From Caballeronia arvi (GTDB lineage: Bacteria > Pseudomonadota > Gammaproteobacteria > Burkholderiales > Burkholderiaceae), in the NCBI RefSeq assembly GCF_001544695.2, contig NZ_FCOM02000026.1, positions 41,241-105,240 of the forward strand: 64,000 nt of DNA, in the 5' to 3' direction. Below, one piece after another: positions 17,090 through 24,841 of the stretch; the stretch's first letter is position 1, and every line of letters begins with the position of its first letter. The notes under the pieces were generated by a model. That model was given only the letters and a program-made list of their open reading frames with translations, had not been told where the DNA came from and made no database searches. Position numbers and translations under genes: made by a program.

Positions 17090-18826
17090 ATGTCCGCTAC
17101 CGCTCCTTCCGCTCTTGCGTTCGGGGATACGCGCAAGAGCCTGCTGGAATCGCTCGGCGATATCGTCGGCGCGCGCAATCTGCTCACCGGCGATGGAGAA
17201 ACGCGCCGCTATCGCACCGGCTACCGCTTCGGCGCCGGCCGGGTGCTGGCGGTGGCGCGCCCCGGCACGCTCGTCGAACAATGGCGCGTGCTCGCGGCGT
17301 GCGTCGCGGCGCGCACGATCGTCATCACGCAGGCCTCGAACACCGGTCTCACCGGCGGCTCGACGCCCGATGGCGACGCCTACGATCGCGATATCGTCAT
17401 CGTCAGCACGACGCGCATCAGACGCGTGCATCTGATCAAGGGCGGCGCTCAGGTGGTCTGCATCGGCGGCACGACGCTGGATCAGCTCGAACGCGCGCTG
17501 AAGCCGCTCGGACGCGAACCGCATTCGGTCATCGGCTCGTCGTGCATCGGCGCGTCGGTGCTGGGCGGCATCAGCAATAACTCGGGCGGCTCGCTCGTGC
17601 ATCGCGGACCGGCGTACACGGAGATGGCGCTGTTCGCCGCGGCCGATGCATCCGGCGCGCTGCGGCTCGTGAATCATCTGGGCATCGAACTCGGCAACAC
17701 ACCCGAGGAGATTTTGTCGCGCATCGAAGGCGGCACGTTCGACGATGCCGACATTCGCGACGGCGCGGCGGCATCGGATCACGAATACGCGACTCATGTG
17801 CGGGAAGTCGATGCGCCCACGCCCGCGCGCTTCAATGCCGATCCGCGGCGTCTTTTCGAAGCATCCGGCTCCGCAGGCAAGGTGATGACGTTCGCTGTGC
17901 GCCTCGACACGTTCGCGGCCGAGAAAGGCGCGAAGGTGTTCTACATTGGCACCAACGACACGAACGTGCTGACCGATATCCGCCGTCACGCACTCGCTAG
18001 CTTCACCCATCTGCCGATCGCGGGCGAATATCTTCATCGCGATGCGTTCGACATCGCGCGCAAGTATGGGAAGGACCTCTTCGTCATCATCGACCGGTTC
18101 GGCACGGACCGGCTGCCGGCGTTCTTCAATCTCAAGACGCGTTGCGATGCGTGGTTCGAGCGCCTCGGCTTCATGCCGAAGCATCTGAGCGATCGCGTGC
18201 TGCAATGGGTCAGCGAGCTTTTGCCGAACCATTTGCCCGCGCGACTCGACGCGTATCGCGAAGAGTACGAGCATCATCTGATGCTGAAGGTGCCGGCGGC
18301 GGGCATCGACGAAGCACGCGCGTATCTGTCGGCGCGTTTTGCGGACGGCGGCGGCGCGTATTTCGAATGCAGCGATGAAGAAGGCCGCAAGGCGTTTCTG
18401 CATCGCTTCGCGGCGGCGAGCGCGGCGGTGCGTTATCGCGCGGTGCATCATCGCGAAGTGGAAGATATCGTCGCGCTCGATATCGCGTTACGACGCAATG
18501 ACCGCGACTGGTTCGAGCGCTTGCCGGAGAAGATCGAACGCCCGATCATGAAGAAGCTGTATTACGGGCACTTTCTGTGTCACGTGTTCCATCAGGACTA
18601 CCTCGTCGCCAAGGGCAACGACTGCATGGCGCTGGAGCACGAGATGCTCGAATTGCTCGATGAACGCGGCGCCGAATATCCCGCTGAGCACAACGTCGGG
18701 CATCTTTATGAGGCGAAGCCGCAGCTCGCCGCGTTTTACAAACAACTCGATCCGTGCAACTGCTTCAATCCGGGGATCGGGAAGATGTCGAAGTTTGCGG
18801 CGTATCGGGAAAGCGCGAGCGTCTAG
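17090..18826 (+). CDS. dld: Quinone-dependent D-lactate dehydrogenase
   Basis: The 578-residue length matches E. coli Dld. The N-terminal FAD-binding PCMH domain contains the NTGLTGGSTP loop (near residue 85) and SSCIGASVLGGISNNSGG. The C-terminal half fits the membrane-association and cap domains of Dld, with many basic and aromatic residues. The enzyme oxidises D-lactate to pyruvate and passes electrons to membrane quinone; no transmembrane helix is needed. It follows the MFS gene by 7 bases. Its 3' end overlaps the convergent phosphatase-like gene by 4 bases. Confidence 0.92.
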   Translation: MSATAPSALAFGDTRKSLLESLGDIVGARNLLTGDGETRRYRTGYRFGAGRVLAVARPGTLVEQWRVLAACVAARTIVITQASNTGLTGGSTPDGDAYDRDIVIVSTTRIRRVHLIKGGAQVVCIGGTTLDQLERALKPLGREPHSVIGSSCIGASVLGGISNNSGGSLVHRGPAYTEMALFAAADASGALRLVNHLGIELGNTPEEILSRIEGGTFDDADIRDGAAASDHEYATHVREVDAPTPARFNADPRRLFEASGSAGKVMTFAVRLDTFAAEKGAKVFYIGTNDTNVLTDIRRHALASFTHLPIAGEYLHRDAFDIARKYGKDLFVIIDRFGTDRLPAFFNLKTRCDAWFERLGFMPKHLSDRVLQWVSELLPNHLPARLDAYREEYEHHLMLKVPAAGIDEARAYLSARFADGGGAYFECSDEEGRKAFLHRFAAASAAVRYRAVHHREVEDIVALDIALRRNDRDWFERLPEKIERPIMKKLYYGHFLCHVFHQDYLVAKGNDCMALEHEMLELLDERGAEYPAEHNVGHLYEAKPQLAAFYKQLDPCNCFNPGIGKMSKFAAYRESASV

Positions 18827-19716
18827 GCCACCAGCTTCGCCCGCAACATCCCCACATCCGCCGCACTGACCGACAACCCCTGCGCGAGATAGTTATTCAA
18901 CGTGCCGAACCCGCGATGCATCTCCTCGAACGCCGCTTCGATCGTCGCGCTCTGCGCACGATACAGCGGCGCGACCGTTTGCACATCGGTGCCGATGCGC
19001 GCCGCGTGCGCCGTGATGCGCGCATCGATCTGCGTCTGCGCCGCCGTGTTCGTCAACAGATAGTCCTGAATGATGACATCGAGCGGTACATCGGCGATGG
19101 CGAGCAGCAGCGCCGCCGCCCATCCCGTCCGATCCTTGCCCGCCGTGCCATGAAAAACCTGCGGCCCCGGCACACGTGCGAGCCGCGTCAGCAGCAAGCC
19201 GAACTGCAGCCGTGCCACCGGGTCCGTGACGAGCTGGCGTTGCCGCTCGCTCATCCACGCACTCGCGGCGGCGGCATCGGCGGGCATCGCGGCGAAGGCA
19301 TCGATCGGCGCGACTTCGTGCGTCTCGCGCACCGCGTTCACCGGCACGCGATCCGGCGCGAGCGACGTTTCCGCGAGCACGCGCAGATCATGCACCGCGC
19401 GCAGCGACAAGCGCGCGAGCGCAGCCGTGTCCGCATCGTCGGGCGTGAGCGCGCCCGATCGATAGAACACGCCGCGCCGCAATCGCCCGCCATCGACGGT
19501 CGGATAGCCCTCGCCCGTGCCCGCGACATCGCGGAAATTCTCGATCGATGCGAGCTTCGGCATATCGGCCACGGACTCTTCGCCGCTCGCGCCGCCGCAT
19601 GCGGATAGCAGCGCGCCCGCGCCGAGCGTCGTCGAAATCAATGCGGCACGCGCGCCGCCGCGAAGGAAAGCGCGGCGCGACAGCGGCGCCGCACGCAAGC
19701 ATGAAACGGGCATCAT
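18823..19716 (-). CDS. Tyrosine-phosphatase-family lipoprotein lacking the catalytic cysteine
   Basis: 297 residues. The N terminus has a Tat motif (SRRAFLRGG) and a lipobox (LLSAC, Cys40), so it should be exported folded and lipid-anchored. The body matches the bacterial Y_phosphatase3 family: ENFRDVAGTGEG, the FYRSGAL segment, DLR near 110, and the P-loop region at 189-198. The P-loop reads HGTAGKDRTG where active family members have HCTAGKDRTG, so Gly190 (codon GGC) replaces the nucleophilic Cys. The rest of the loop, including Arg196, is intact. The start overlaps the kinase stop by 4 bases. It may be a pseudophosphatase that binds a ligand or phosphoprotein for the kinase. Confidence 0.85.
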   Translation of the reverse strand: MMPVSCLRAAPLSRRAFLRGGARAALISTTLGAGALLSACGGASGEESVADMPKLASIENFRDVAGTGEGYPTVDGGRLRRGVFYRSGALTPDDADTAALARLSLRAVHDLRVLAETSLAPDRVPVNAVRETHEVAPIDAFAAMPADAAAASAWMSERQRQLVTDPVARLQFGLLLTRLARVPGPQVFHGTAGKDRTGWAAALLLAIADVPLDVIIQDYLLTNTAAQTQIDARITAHAARIGTDVQTVAPLYRAQSATIEAAFEEMHRGFGTLNNYLAQGLSVSAADVGMLRAKLVA

Positions 19717-21035
19717 GTTTCTTCAAAAGGAATGACGATGCGCACGACGAGCCCGCCGCCCTCGGCATTGCCGATCTCGCAGCGGCCACGCTGCTCGCGC
19801 GCCAGACGTTCGACGATGGTGAGCCCGAGGCCGCAATGACCGTTGCCGCTGCGCGCGGGATCGAGCCGCACGAAGGGCCGCAGAACATCGCCGAGACGCT
19901 CGTCGGGAATGCCGGGTCCGTGATCGCGCACTTCGATCAGCCAGTCATCGCCTTCACGCGCCGTGCGGATTTCGACCGGCGGCTCACCATGCTCTAGCGC
20001 GTTGTCGACGAGATTGGTCATCAGACGGTCGATGAACGTGCGCGGCAAACGGAACGCGTCGCCCGCTTCGAGCGACAGCGCGAACAACGGCTCGTCGCCG
20101 TCTTCGGGCGAGGCGAACTGCTCCGCGATGAACGCATCGACGCCGGTCGCCGTGCTCTCCGATGAGGACCGCCCCGCGAACTCGAGAAACTGCTGAACGA
20201 TGCGCGTCATCGAATCGATATCGCGCAGGAAGTGCGCTCGCTCGCGTTCGTCCTTCGTGAGCACCGTCGCGCGCAGCGAAAGGCGCGTGAGCGGCGCCTT
20301 GAGATCGTGCGCGATGCCGGCGAGCATCACGGCGCGGTCGTCGTCGGCATCGGTGAGCTTCTTCATCATCTGATTGAACGCGCCGATCAGCTCGCGCAAT
20401 TCGCGCGGACCGTTTTCATCGACGGGAACCGGCCGCTCGCCGCCACCGAACCGCCGTGCCGCGTGCGCGACACGCGCGAGCGGGCGCTGCAATTGCCACG
20501 CGACGACGAGCGACAGCACGAGCGCGCCGACCAGCAGCACGAGCGCCTCCATCATGAACGGCGCGGGCGGCGGCAAGTCGATGGGCGCGACGATCCACAC
20601 GTTGCTCGCCGGATAGCGCACCCAGAGCCGCGCCTTGTGATGGCCATCGCTATCGACGGCGATCTGCGCGCCCTCCGGCAAGCCATCGGCAATCTGACGC
20701 GCGAGATGCGCATGACGCGTCTTGCGCGGATCGCGCAAGGTCAAAGGGTCGGGCATGTTCCACACGGGCACGATATGCACGCGCGTCTCGCGCATGAGCC
20801 GCCCGCCGAGCGCGACATCGTTATGCGCCGCCTCCAGCACGATCAGCAACGCGCGCGCATAGCCATCGGCTTCCTTGTGCGGGCCTTGCACGTGCAGAAT
20901 CGCGAACCAGCCGCCCTGCAGCGCGAGCAGCACACCGATCGACAGCAGCGCCATGCGCCCGAACAGCGTATCGATGAAACGGCGCGGCGCGCGCGCCATC
21001 GCACTCACGGCACTCATTGCACTCACGCCGCTCAC
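19713..21035 (-). CDS. Sensor histidine kinase
   Basis: 440 residues with an N-terminal helix (about 28-48), a periplasmic sensor region, a second helix near 165-185 and a HAMP linker. HisKA has the phosphoacceptor His in GIAHDLKAPLTRL, and the ATPase domain shows NLVDNALEHG, DHGPGIPDE and GLGLTIV. The type is EnvZ-like. The start overlaps the response-regulator stop by ATGA and its stop overlaps the phosphatase-like gene in the same way, so all three are translationally coupled. Confidence 0.92.
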   Translation of the reverse strand: MSGVSAMSAVSAMARAPRRFIDTLFGRMALLSIGVLLALQGGWFAILHVQGPHKEADGYARALLIVLEAAHNDVALGGRLMRETRVHIVPVWNMPDPLTLRDPRKTRHAHLARQIADGLPEGAQIAVDSDGHHKARLWVRYPASNVWIVAPIDLPPPAPFMMEALVLLVGALVLSLVVAWQLQRPLARVAHAARRFGGGERPVPVDENGPRELRELIGAFNQMMKKLTDADDDRAVMLAGIAHDLKAPLTRLSLRATVLTKDERERAHFLRDIDSMTRIVQQFLEFAGRSSSESTATGVDAFIAEQFASPEDGDEPLFALSLEAGDAFRLPRTFIDRLMTNLVDNALEHGEPPVEIRTAREGDDWLIEVRDHGPGIPDERLGDVLRPFVRLDPARSGNGHCGLGLTIVERLAREQRGRCEIGNAEGGGLVVRIVIPFEET

Positions 21036-21760
21036 GATTCGAACCGGTTCGATAGCGGGCCGTCCACGTCGGGAACGAACACGTAGCCTTGCCCGCGCAC
21101 CGTCTGCACATGACGCGGGCGTGAAGGATCGTCCTCGATGATGCGGCGCAGGCGCCAGATCGGCACATCGAGCCCGCGATCGCGAAACGCCAGGTCATCG
21201 CGATGGATGAGATCGTGGATCAGCACGCGCGACAGCACCTTGTACGGATGCTTGATGAACACCTTGAGCAGCGCGAACTCACTGTCGCGCAGCGCGAGGC
21301 GTTCGCCATCGGAAAGCAGCGAGCGCGTGACGAAGTCCACTTCGAAGCGCCCGAAGCGTTCGCGCGGCGCGCGCTCGGGCTGACTCGGCGCGCCCGCGCG
21401 ACGCCGCAGCACCGCTTCGATCCGCGCGAGCAGTTCATGCGGATCGAACGGCTTCGCGAGATAGTCGTCCGCGCCCGATTGCAGGCCCGCGATCGTCTGC
21501 GCGACGCTGTCGCAACCCGTCACGAAGATCACGGGAATATCCTCGCCCGCCGCGCGCAAGTCGCGCAGCGCGCGCAGGCCGTCCGTGTCCGGCATCATGA
21601 TGTCGAGCACGACGATGGACGGACGCTCAAGTTCGAGGCGACGGCGCAGCCCCGCGCCATCGTGCAGCACGGAAACGTCGATGCCCTGTGCGTTGAAGAA
21701 GCGGCGCAGCAGATCGCGCACCGCAGGATCGTCGTCGACGATAAGAACCGATGTAGCCAT
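21032..21760 (-). CDS. OmpR-family response regulator
   Basis: 242 residues: receiver domain 1-120 with the acidic pair in VDDDP, phosphoacceptor Asp in VVLDIMMPD and Lys in YLAKPFD, then a winged-helix DNA-binding domain (about 140-235) ending in TVRGQGYVFVPD. It is the first gene of the regulator-kinase-phosphatase operon. It is clearly paralogous to the divergent regulator at 22003: the receiver domains share runs such as KPFDP-ELLARI and the C-terminal domains share WRLRR--E-DPS-PR-VQTV-GQGY. Confidence 0.93.
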   Translation of the reverse strand: MATSVLIVDDDPAVRDLLRRFFNAQGIDVSVLHDGAGLRRRLELERPSIVVLDIMMPDTDGLRALRDLRAAGEDIPVIFVTGCDSVAQTIAGLQSGADDYLAKPFDPHELLARIEAVLRRRAGAPSQPERAPRERFGRFEVDFVTRSLLSDGERLALRDSEFALLKVFIKHPYKVLSRVLIHDLIHRDDLAFRDRGLDVPIWRLRRIIEDDPSRPRHVQTVRGQGYVFVPDVDGPLSNRFES

Positions 21761-21817
21761 CTCAAAATTTTATTCGGACGTTATTTCCTTTCAGCGCATC
21801 GCGCATGCGTCCCTTCG

Positions 21818-21832
21818 TTACGGTTTCTTACG
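21818..21832. promoter_or_regulatory. Direct-repeat box TTACG-N5-TTACG between divergent regulators
   Basis: TTACGGTTTCTTACG holds two TTACG units 10 bases apart, the spacing expected for head-to-tail binding of an OmpR-type dimer. It lies 58 bases upstream of the 21760 start. A related inverted half (CCGTAACGG, 21934-21942) lies about 60 bases before the 22003 gene. Confidence 0.45.
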
Positions 21833-22002
21833 CGACGCGTCTTTCACGCGATGAACACATGCAGCACGCGCGTGCTAATCGCGCGCAAGCCCCGCATGGG
21901 CGTAATCGCGCTGCGCAACGCCGATGAAACACGCCGTAACGGAAAGAAATGGAAAGTTCTGCGCCGTCGCGGGCACATCGGCCTTGAGCTTAGAATCGGC
22001 GC

Positions 22003-22746
22003 ATGAATCCACATGTATTGATGGTCGACGACGACCCCGTCGTGCGCGATCACGTCCGCGATTTTCTGCATCAGCACGGCTTCGATGTCTCCGTGCTCGG
22101 CGACGGCACGGAGCTCAGGCGTCACGTACAGGCCGAACGTCCGTCGATGGTCGTGCTCGACGTGATGATGCCCGGCAAGGACGGCATCAGCGCGCTGCGC
22201 GAGCTGCGCAACGCACACGACGATATCCCCGTGATCCTGCTGACGGCGCGCTCCGATGTGCTCGACCGCGTCATCGGGCTTGAACTCGGCGCGGACGACT
22301 ATCTCGGTAAGCCCTTCGATCCGCGCGAGCTGCTCGCGCGCATCCGTTCGATCTTGCGGCGTCGCGAACCGGCCTCGCCGTTCGTGGCGAGCGCGCCGGA
22401 AATCCGCCCGAGCTATCGCTTCGGCCCGTTCGAAATGGACTTCGGCGCGCGCGAGCTGCACCGCGGCGGCGAACGCATCGCGCTGCGCTCGGGCGAATTC
22501 GCGTTGCTCAAGACGCTCGTCAAAAACGCGATGACCGTGCTCACGCGCACGCAACTGAACGAAAAGCTGCGCGGCAACGGCGCGCATCGCGACCGCAGTC
22601 TCGATGTCGCGATCTGGCGCCTGCGCCGCCTGCTCGAAATCGATCCGTCCGAGCCACGTTACGTGCAGACGGTGTGGGGCCAGGGCTACATCTTCGTGCC
22701 GCACGGCGATCCGACGGCGGCCGGGCGCATTGCGTCGCGCGCCTGA
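22003..22746 (+). CDS. OmpR-family response regulator, no adjacent kinase
   Basis: 247 residues with a canonical receiver (VDDDP, phosphoacceptor in VVLDVMMPG, KPFDP) and a winged-helix output domain ending TVWGQGYIFVPH. It is divergent from, and paralogous to, the 21032-21760 regulator, with 242 bases between the starts. No kinase gene follows; the next gene is an opposing FlgH-like operon. It may share the kinase across the divide or answer to a distant one such as the orphan at 13287, which is speculation. Confidence 0.92.
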   Translation: MNPHVLMVDDDPVVRDHVRDFLHQHGFDVSVLGDGTELRRHVQAERPSMVVLDVMMPGKDGISALRELRNAHDDIPVILLTARSDVLDRVIGLELGADDYLGKPFDPRELLARIRSILRRREPASPFVASAPEIRPSYRFGPFEMDFGARELHRGGERIALRSGEFALLKTLVKNAMTVLTRTQLNEKLRGNGAHRDRSLDVAIWRLRRLLEIDPSEPRYVQTVWGQGYIFVPHGDPTAAGRIASRA

Positions 22747-22769
22747 ACGAAAGCTCTTCGCTGGCATCG

Positions 22770-23438
22770 TCAGAAAGTCAGCACGCTCATGAAGAGACGT
22801 TGCAGCCAGCCCATCGTCGTCGAATCGGCGAGCATGCCCACGCCCGCCTGCTCGATGCGCGCATTCGCCACCTTGTTCGACGCCACGTAGTTGCCCGCCT
22901 CGATGTCCTTCGGATTGACGATGCCCGAGAAGCGCAACTGGTCCTGATTGCCACTCATCGCGATGATCTTGTCGCCCGCGACGACGAGGTTCCCGCCCGG
23001 CAACGTGCCGATCACCGACACCGCGAGCGTGCCGCTCATCGCCGAGAGATTGCTCGTGCTGCCGCTACCCTTGAACGACGTATCGGCGGAGCCGACGTTG
23101 AAGAGACGCGCGAGACGCGCCGCCGCGCCGCTCGACTGATCGGCGGCCTGTGCGCTGATGCTGCTCGCGCGGGTTGCGCTGGCATCGGCGGAATTGCTGC
23201 CCTGATACGACTCCGCGAGGCGAATGGTGAGCACGTCGCCGACCTTCTGCGCGCGCGACGTTTCATAGAGCGAGACCGAACTGCCCGCCTGATAGATCGC
23301 GCCCAGCGTGTTGACGTTGACCGGCTGCGCGACGGCGGGCGCGTAAGTCGGCATCTCGACGATCGAGCGCGACGCGCCCGACGAGCACGCGGCAAGCAGG
23401 CACGCCAGCGCCGCGCACGGCAATGTCGCCAGTTTCAT
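22770..23438 (-). CDS. flgH: Flagellar L-ring protein FlgH-like lipoprotein
   Basis: 222 residues from the ATG preceded by AGAGGA; upstream in-frame extension is rejected. The signal peptide ends in lipobox LAAC. The mature part carries FlgH family features: GAIYQAG, the YETSRAQKVGDVLTIRL segment, the SNLSAMSG-TLAVSVIG--PGGNLVVAG barrel repeats, the NQDQLRFSGIVNPKDIEAGNYV motif, and a C-terminal GWLQRLFMSVLTF. In flagella FlgH forms the outer-membrane L ring. No other flagellar gene is nearby. It is the last gene of an operon with three small genes, which hints at a non-flagellar ring or a relic of a secondary flagellar system. Confidence 0.85.
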   Translation of the reverse strand: MKLATLPCAALACLLAACSSGASRSIVEMPTYAPAVAQPVNVNTLGAIYQAGSSVSLYETSRAQKVGDVLTIRLAESYQGSNSADASATRASSISAQAADQSSGAAARLARLFNVGSADTSFKGSGSTSNLSAMSGTLAVSVIGTLPGGNLVVAGDKIIAMSGNQDQLRFSGIVNPKDIEAGNYVASNKVANARIEQAGVGMLADSTTMGWLQRLFMSVLTF

Positions 23439-23458
23439 GAACGATCCTCTTCCTTGTT

Positions 23459-24079
23459 TCAGGGCGTGTCGTGCAGCGCGGCAAGACGCCATCGGTCGGT
23501 CGTCTCGCGCAGCCACGCTTCGTATGCTTTCAGCCGATAGATCACGCGCGCCGGGGCCGGCGCGCCGTTCGCTTCCAGCGTGATCGAACTGGTTGCGTTC
23601 TCCCACGTGCGCGTTCTATAGCCATTCGCGCGTTCGACACGGCTGCTGCCGTATTTCGACGTCAGCGCTTCGGTGAAGTCGTCGGCCACGCGCGCATCGA
23701 TCACGAACGACATGCGATACAGCCGCGGCGACGCATCGCCCGGCATTGCCATGAAGCGCAGCACGTGATCGCGCGCGGGCGCACCATCGACGACAGCCTG
23801 CGATGCGCTCCATCCATCCGGCGTGCGATGCGCCCACTTGCACGCGATCGACAGGCTGTGCGTATCGCGCAGCACCATGCCGAGCGCGGCCGATTCGAGA
23901 TCCGTGTCGCACACGGCGACGCTGCCGGGCGGCGTCGCGCGCGCGGGCTCTTCACGGCGGAACGTATCGAGCGATATGCCGAGCGGCAGGCCGCGAAAGT
24001 CGAAAGGCTTTTGCGCCGCGGCGAACGCGGGCAGCGCCATGCACGCGACGAGCGCGCAACGAAGGAACGTTCGCTTCAT
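23459..24079 (-). CDS. Secreted protein of unknown function in FlgH operon
   Basis: 206 residues with a clear signal peptide (cleavage near AFAAAQ). The mature part begins KPFDFRGLPLGISLDTFRRE, a pattern often seen at the start of small periplasmic proteins, and contains a pair of cysteines (AVCDTD and SIACKW). A C-terminal region is rich in beta-strand-forming residues and aromatics. The ATG follows the stop of the upstream small lipoprotein by 1 base, and flgH starts 20 bases downstream, so it is in the operon. No function is recognised. Confidence 0.65.
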   Translation of the reverse strand: MKRTFLRCALVACMALPAFAAAQKPFDFRGLPLGISLDTFRREEPARATPPGSVAVCDTDLESAALGMVLRDTHSLSIACKWAHRTPDGWSASQAVVDGAPARDHVLRFMAMPGDASPRLYRMSFVIDARVADDFTEALTSKYGSSRVERANGYRTRTWENATSSITLEANGAPAPARVIYRLKAYEAWLRETTDRWRLAALHDTP

Positions 24080-24080
24080 G

Positions 24081-24263
24081 TCAGTCGATGGCGGTGGCGC
24101 ACGCATCGAAGGGCGTGGACGCGGCGTGACCCACGACCGGCACTACCTTCAGTACGGCCGATGTGGCGCGGCACGGCAGCGCGGCAAGCGCGCAGCCGTC
24201 GAGCATGAACGGGCAGGCCGCGACGGCCACGCACGCGAGCGCGAGACGAAAGGACGTCGGCAT
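24081..24263 (-). CDS. Short lipoprotein-like protein (DUF6726-like pattern)
   Basis: A 60-residue protein with a hydrophobic leader and a possible lipobox (LDGC, Cys24), then ALPCRATSAVLKVVPVVGHAASTPFDACATAID. The CR-TSA-LKVVPVVGH and PFDAC segments resemble a family of very short Burkholderiales lipoproteins that I recall as DUF6726; this needs a profile search. It starts 3 bases after the stop of the preceding small gene and ends 1 base before the next ATG, so the spacing is operonic. Confidence 0.6.
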   Translation of the reverse strand: MPTSFRLALACVAVAACPFMLDGCALAALPCRATSAVLKVVPVVGHAASTPFDACATAID

Positions 24264-24266
24264 GAT

Positions 24267-24440
24267 TCACGCGGTGGTATCGACGCGATTGCCGAGATGC
24301 GCCGGATTGCTCGGCGTCGTCTTCGTGTTCGCGTTCGGGGTGGCCGTCTCGGCGGCCGGGTTATCGGCGCCGCGCTTGATGGGCAGCGTGTGCGACGACG
24401 CTTGCGTCGCGTGTGATGTGCTCGGGCCGGTGACGTTCAT
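24267..24440 (-). CDS. Small Thr/Ser/Asn-rich protein, first gene of FlgH operon
   Basis: A 57-residue, low-complexity hydrophilic protein (many Thr, Ser, Asn and Ala) ending in NRVDTTA. It has a good ribosome site, AAGGAG, 8 bases before the ATG, and its stop lies 3 bases before the next gene, which supports it as real. No domain or signal peptide is seen. It would be the leading cistron of the four-gene operon ending in flgH. Confidence 0.5.
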   Translation of the reverse strand: MNVTGPSTSHATQASSHTLPIKRGADNPAAETATPNANTKTTPSNPAHLGNRVDTTA

Positions 24441-24548
24441 GCTGCGCGCTCCTTGAGGATAAATGACGTTGCCGATTGCAACGGAGTGCATCTTCACCGG
24501 GCGCGCGGTACGGCGATCGCGCAAGAAAACGCTGCTTTCCGCGAGTGC

Positions 24549-24584
24549 TTACGAGACGTTACGTCGCCGTTACCAGTTCTTAGG
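24549..24584. promoter_or_regulatory. Four phased TTACG-like units
   Basis: TTACG at 24549 and 24559, TTACC at 24570 and TTAGG at 24580 are spaced 10, 11 and 10 bases apart. The last two, TTACCAGTTCTTAGG, match TTACGGTTTCTTACG at 21818 in 11 of 15 positions. This periodicity is typical of tandem OmpR-type regulator sites. Confidence 0.45.
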
Positions 24585-24675
24585 CCGCCATGAAAGTGAA
24601 TGCTGCAACGCAGCGCGCGGCGCGAGATCGTATGACTGTTTCAGCCTTAAAAGCGGGTTAACGTGAATTAAAAGT

Positions 24676-24723
24676 GGCCGGATAGCTTCATATAGTCAAT
24701 CTATCTCGGGCGGCCGTCTTTTA
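24676..24723 (+). terminator. Bulged hairpin with T-rich tail upstream of ytfQ-like gene
   Basis: GGCCGGATAG pairs with CTATC and CGGCC, separated by a 5-base bulge, around a 15-base loop; GTCTTTTATT follows. It reads as a terminator for a plus-strand transcript that would start just upstream, such as a leader or small RNA. No plus-strand gene ends here. Weak but suggestive. Confidence 0.3.
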
Positions 24724-24841
24724 TTCGGTCAAAACCCAAATACCGGAATAAGGAAAGGTCTCGGGATGAATAGAACAACGAATTAACACGATATTCCAAA
24801 AATCATTCGAATAATTGCCAACGCATGGAGGAACTACTGAC

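Larger units (their letters stand above)
24441..24841. other. Intergenic region upstream of the sugar ABC operon
   Basis: 401 bases, becoming markedly A/T-rich from about 24600 to 24815. It holds promoters for the leftward FlgH operon and the rightward ABC operon. Within it are four TTAC/TTAG units (24549-24584) and a bulged hairpin followed by a T-rich tract (24676-24723), listed separately. No convincing gene was found. Confidence 0.5.
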
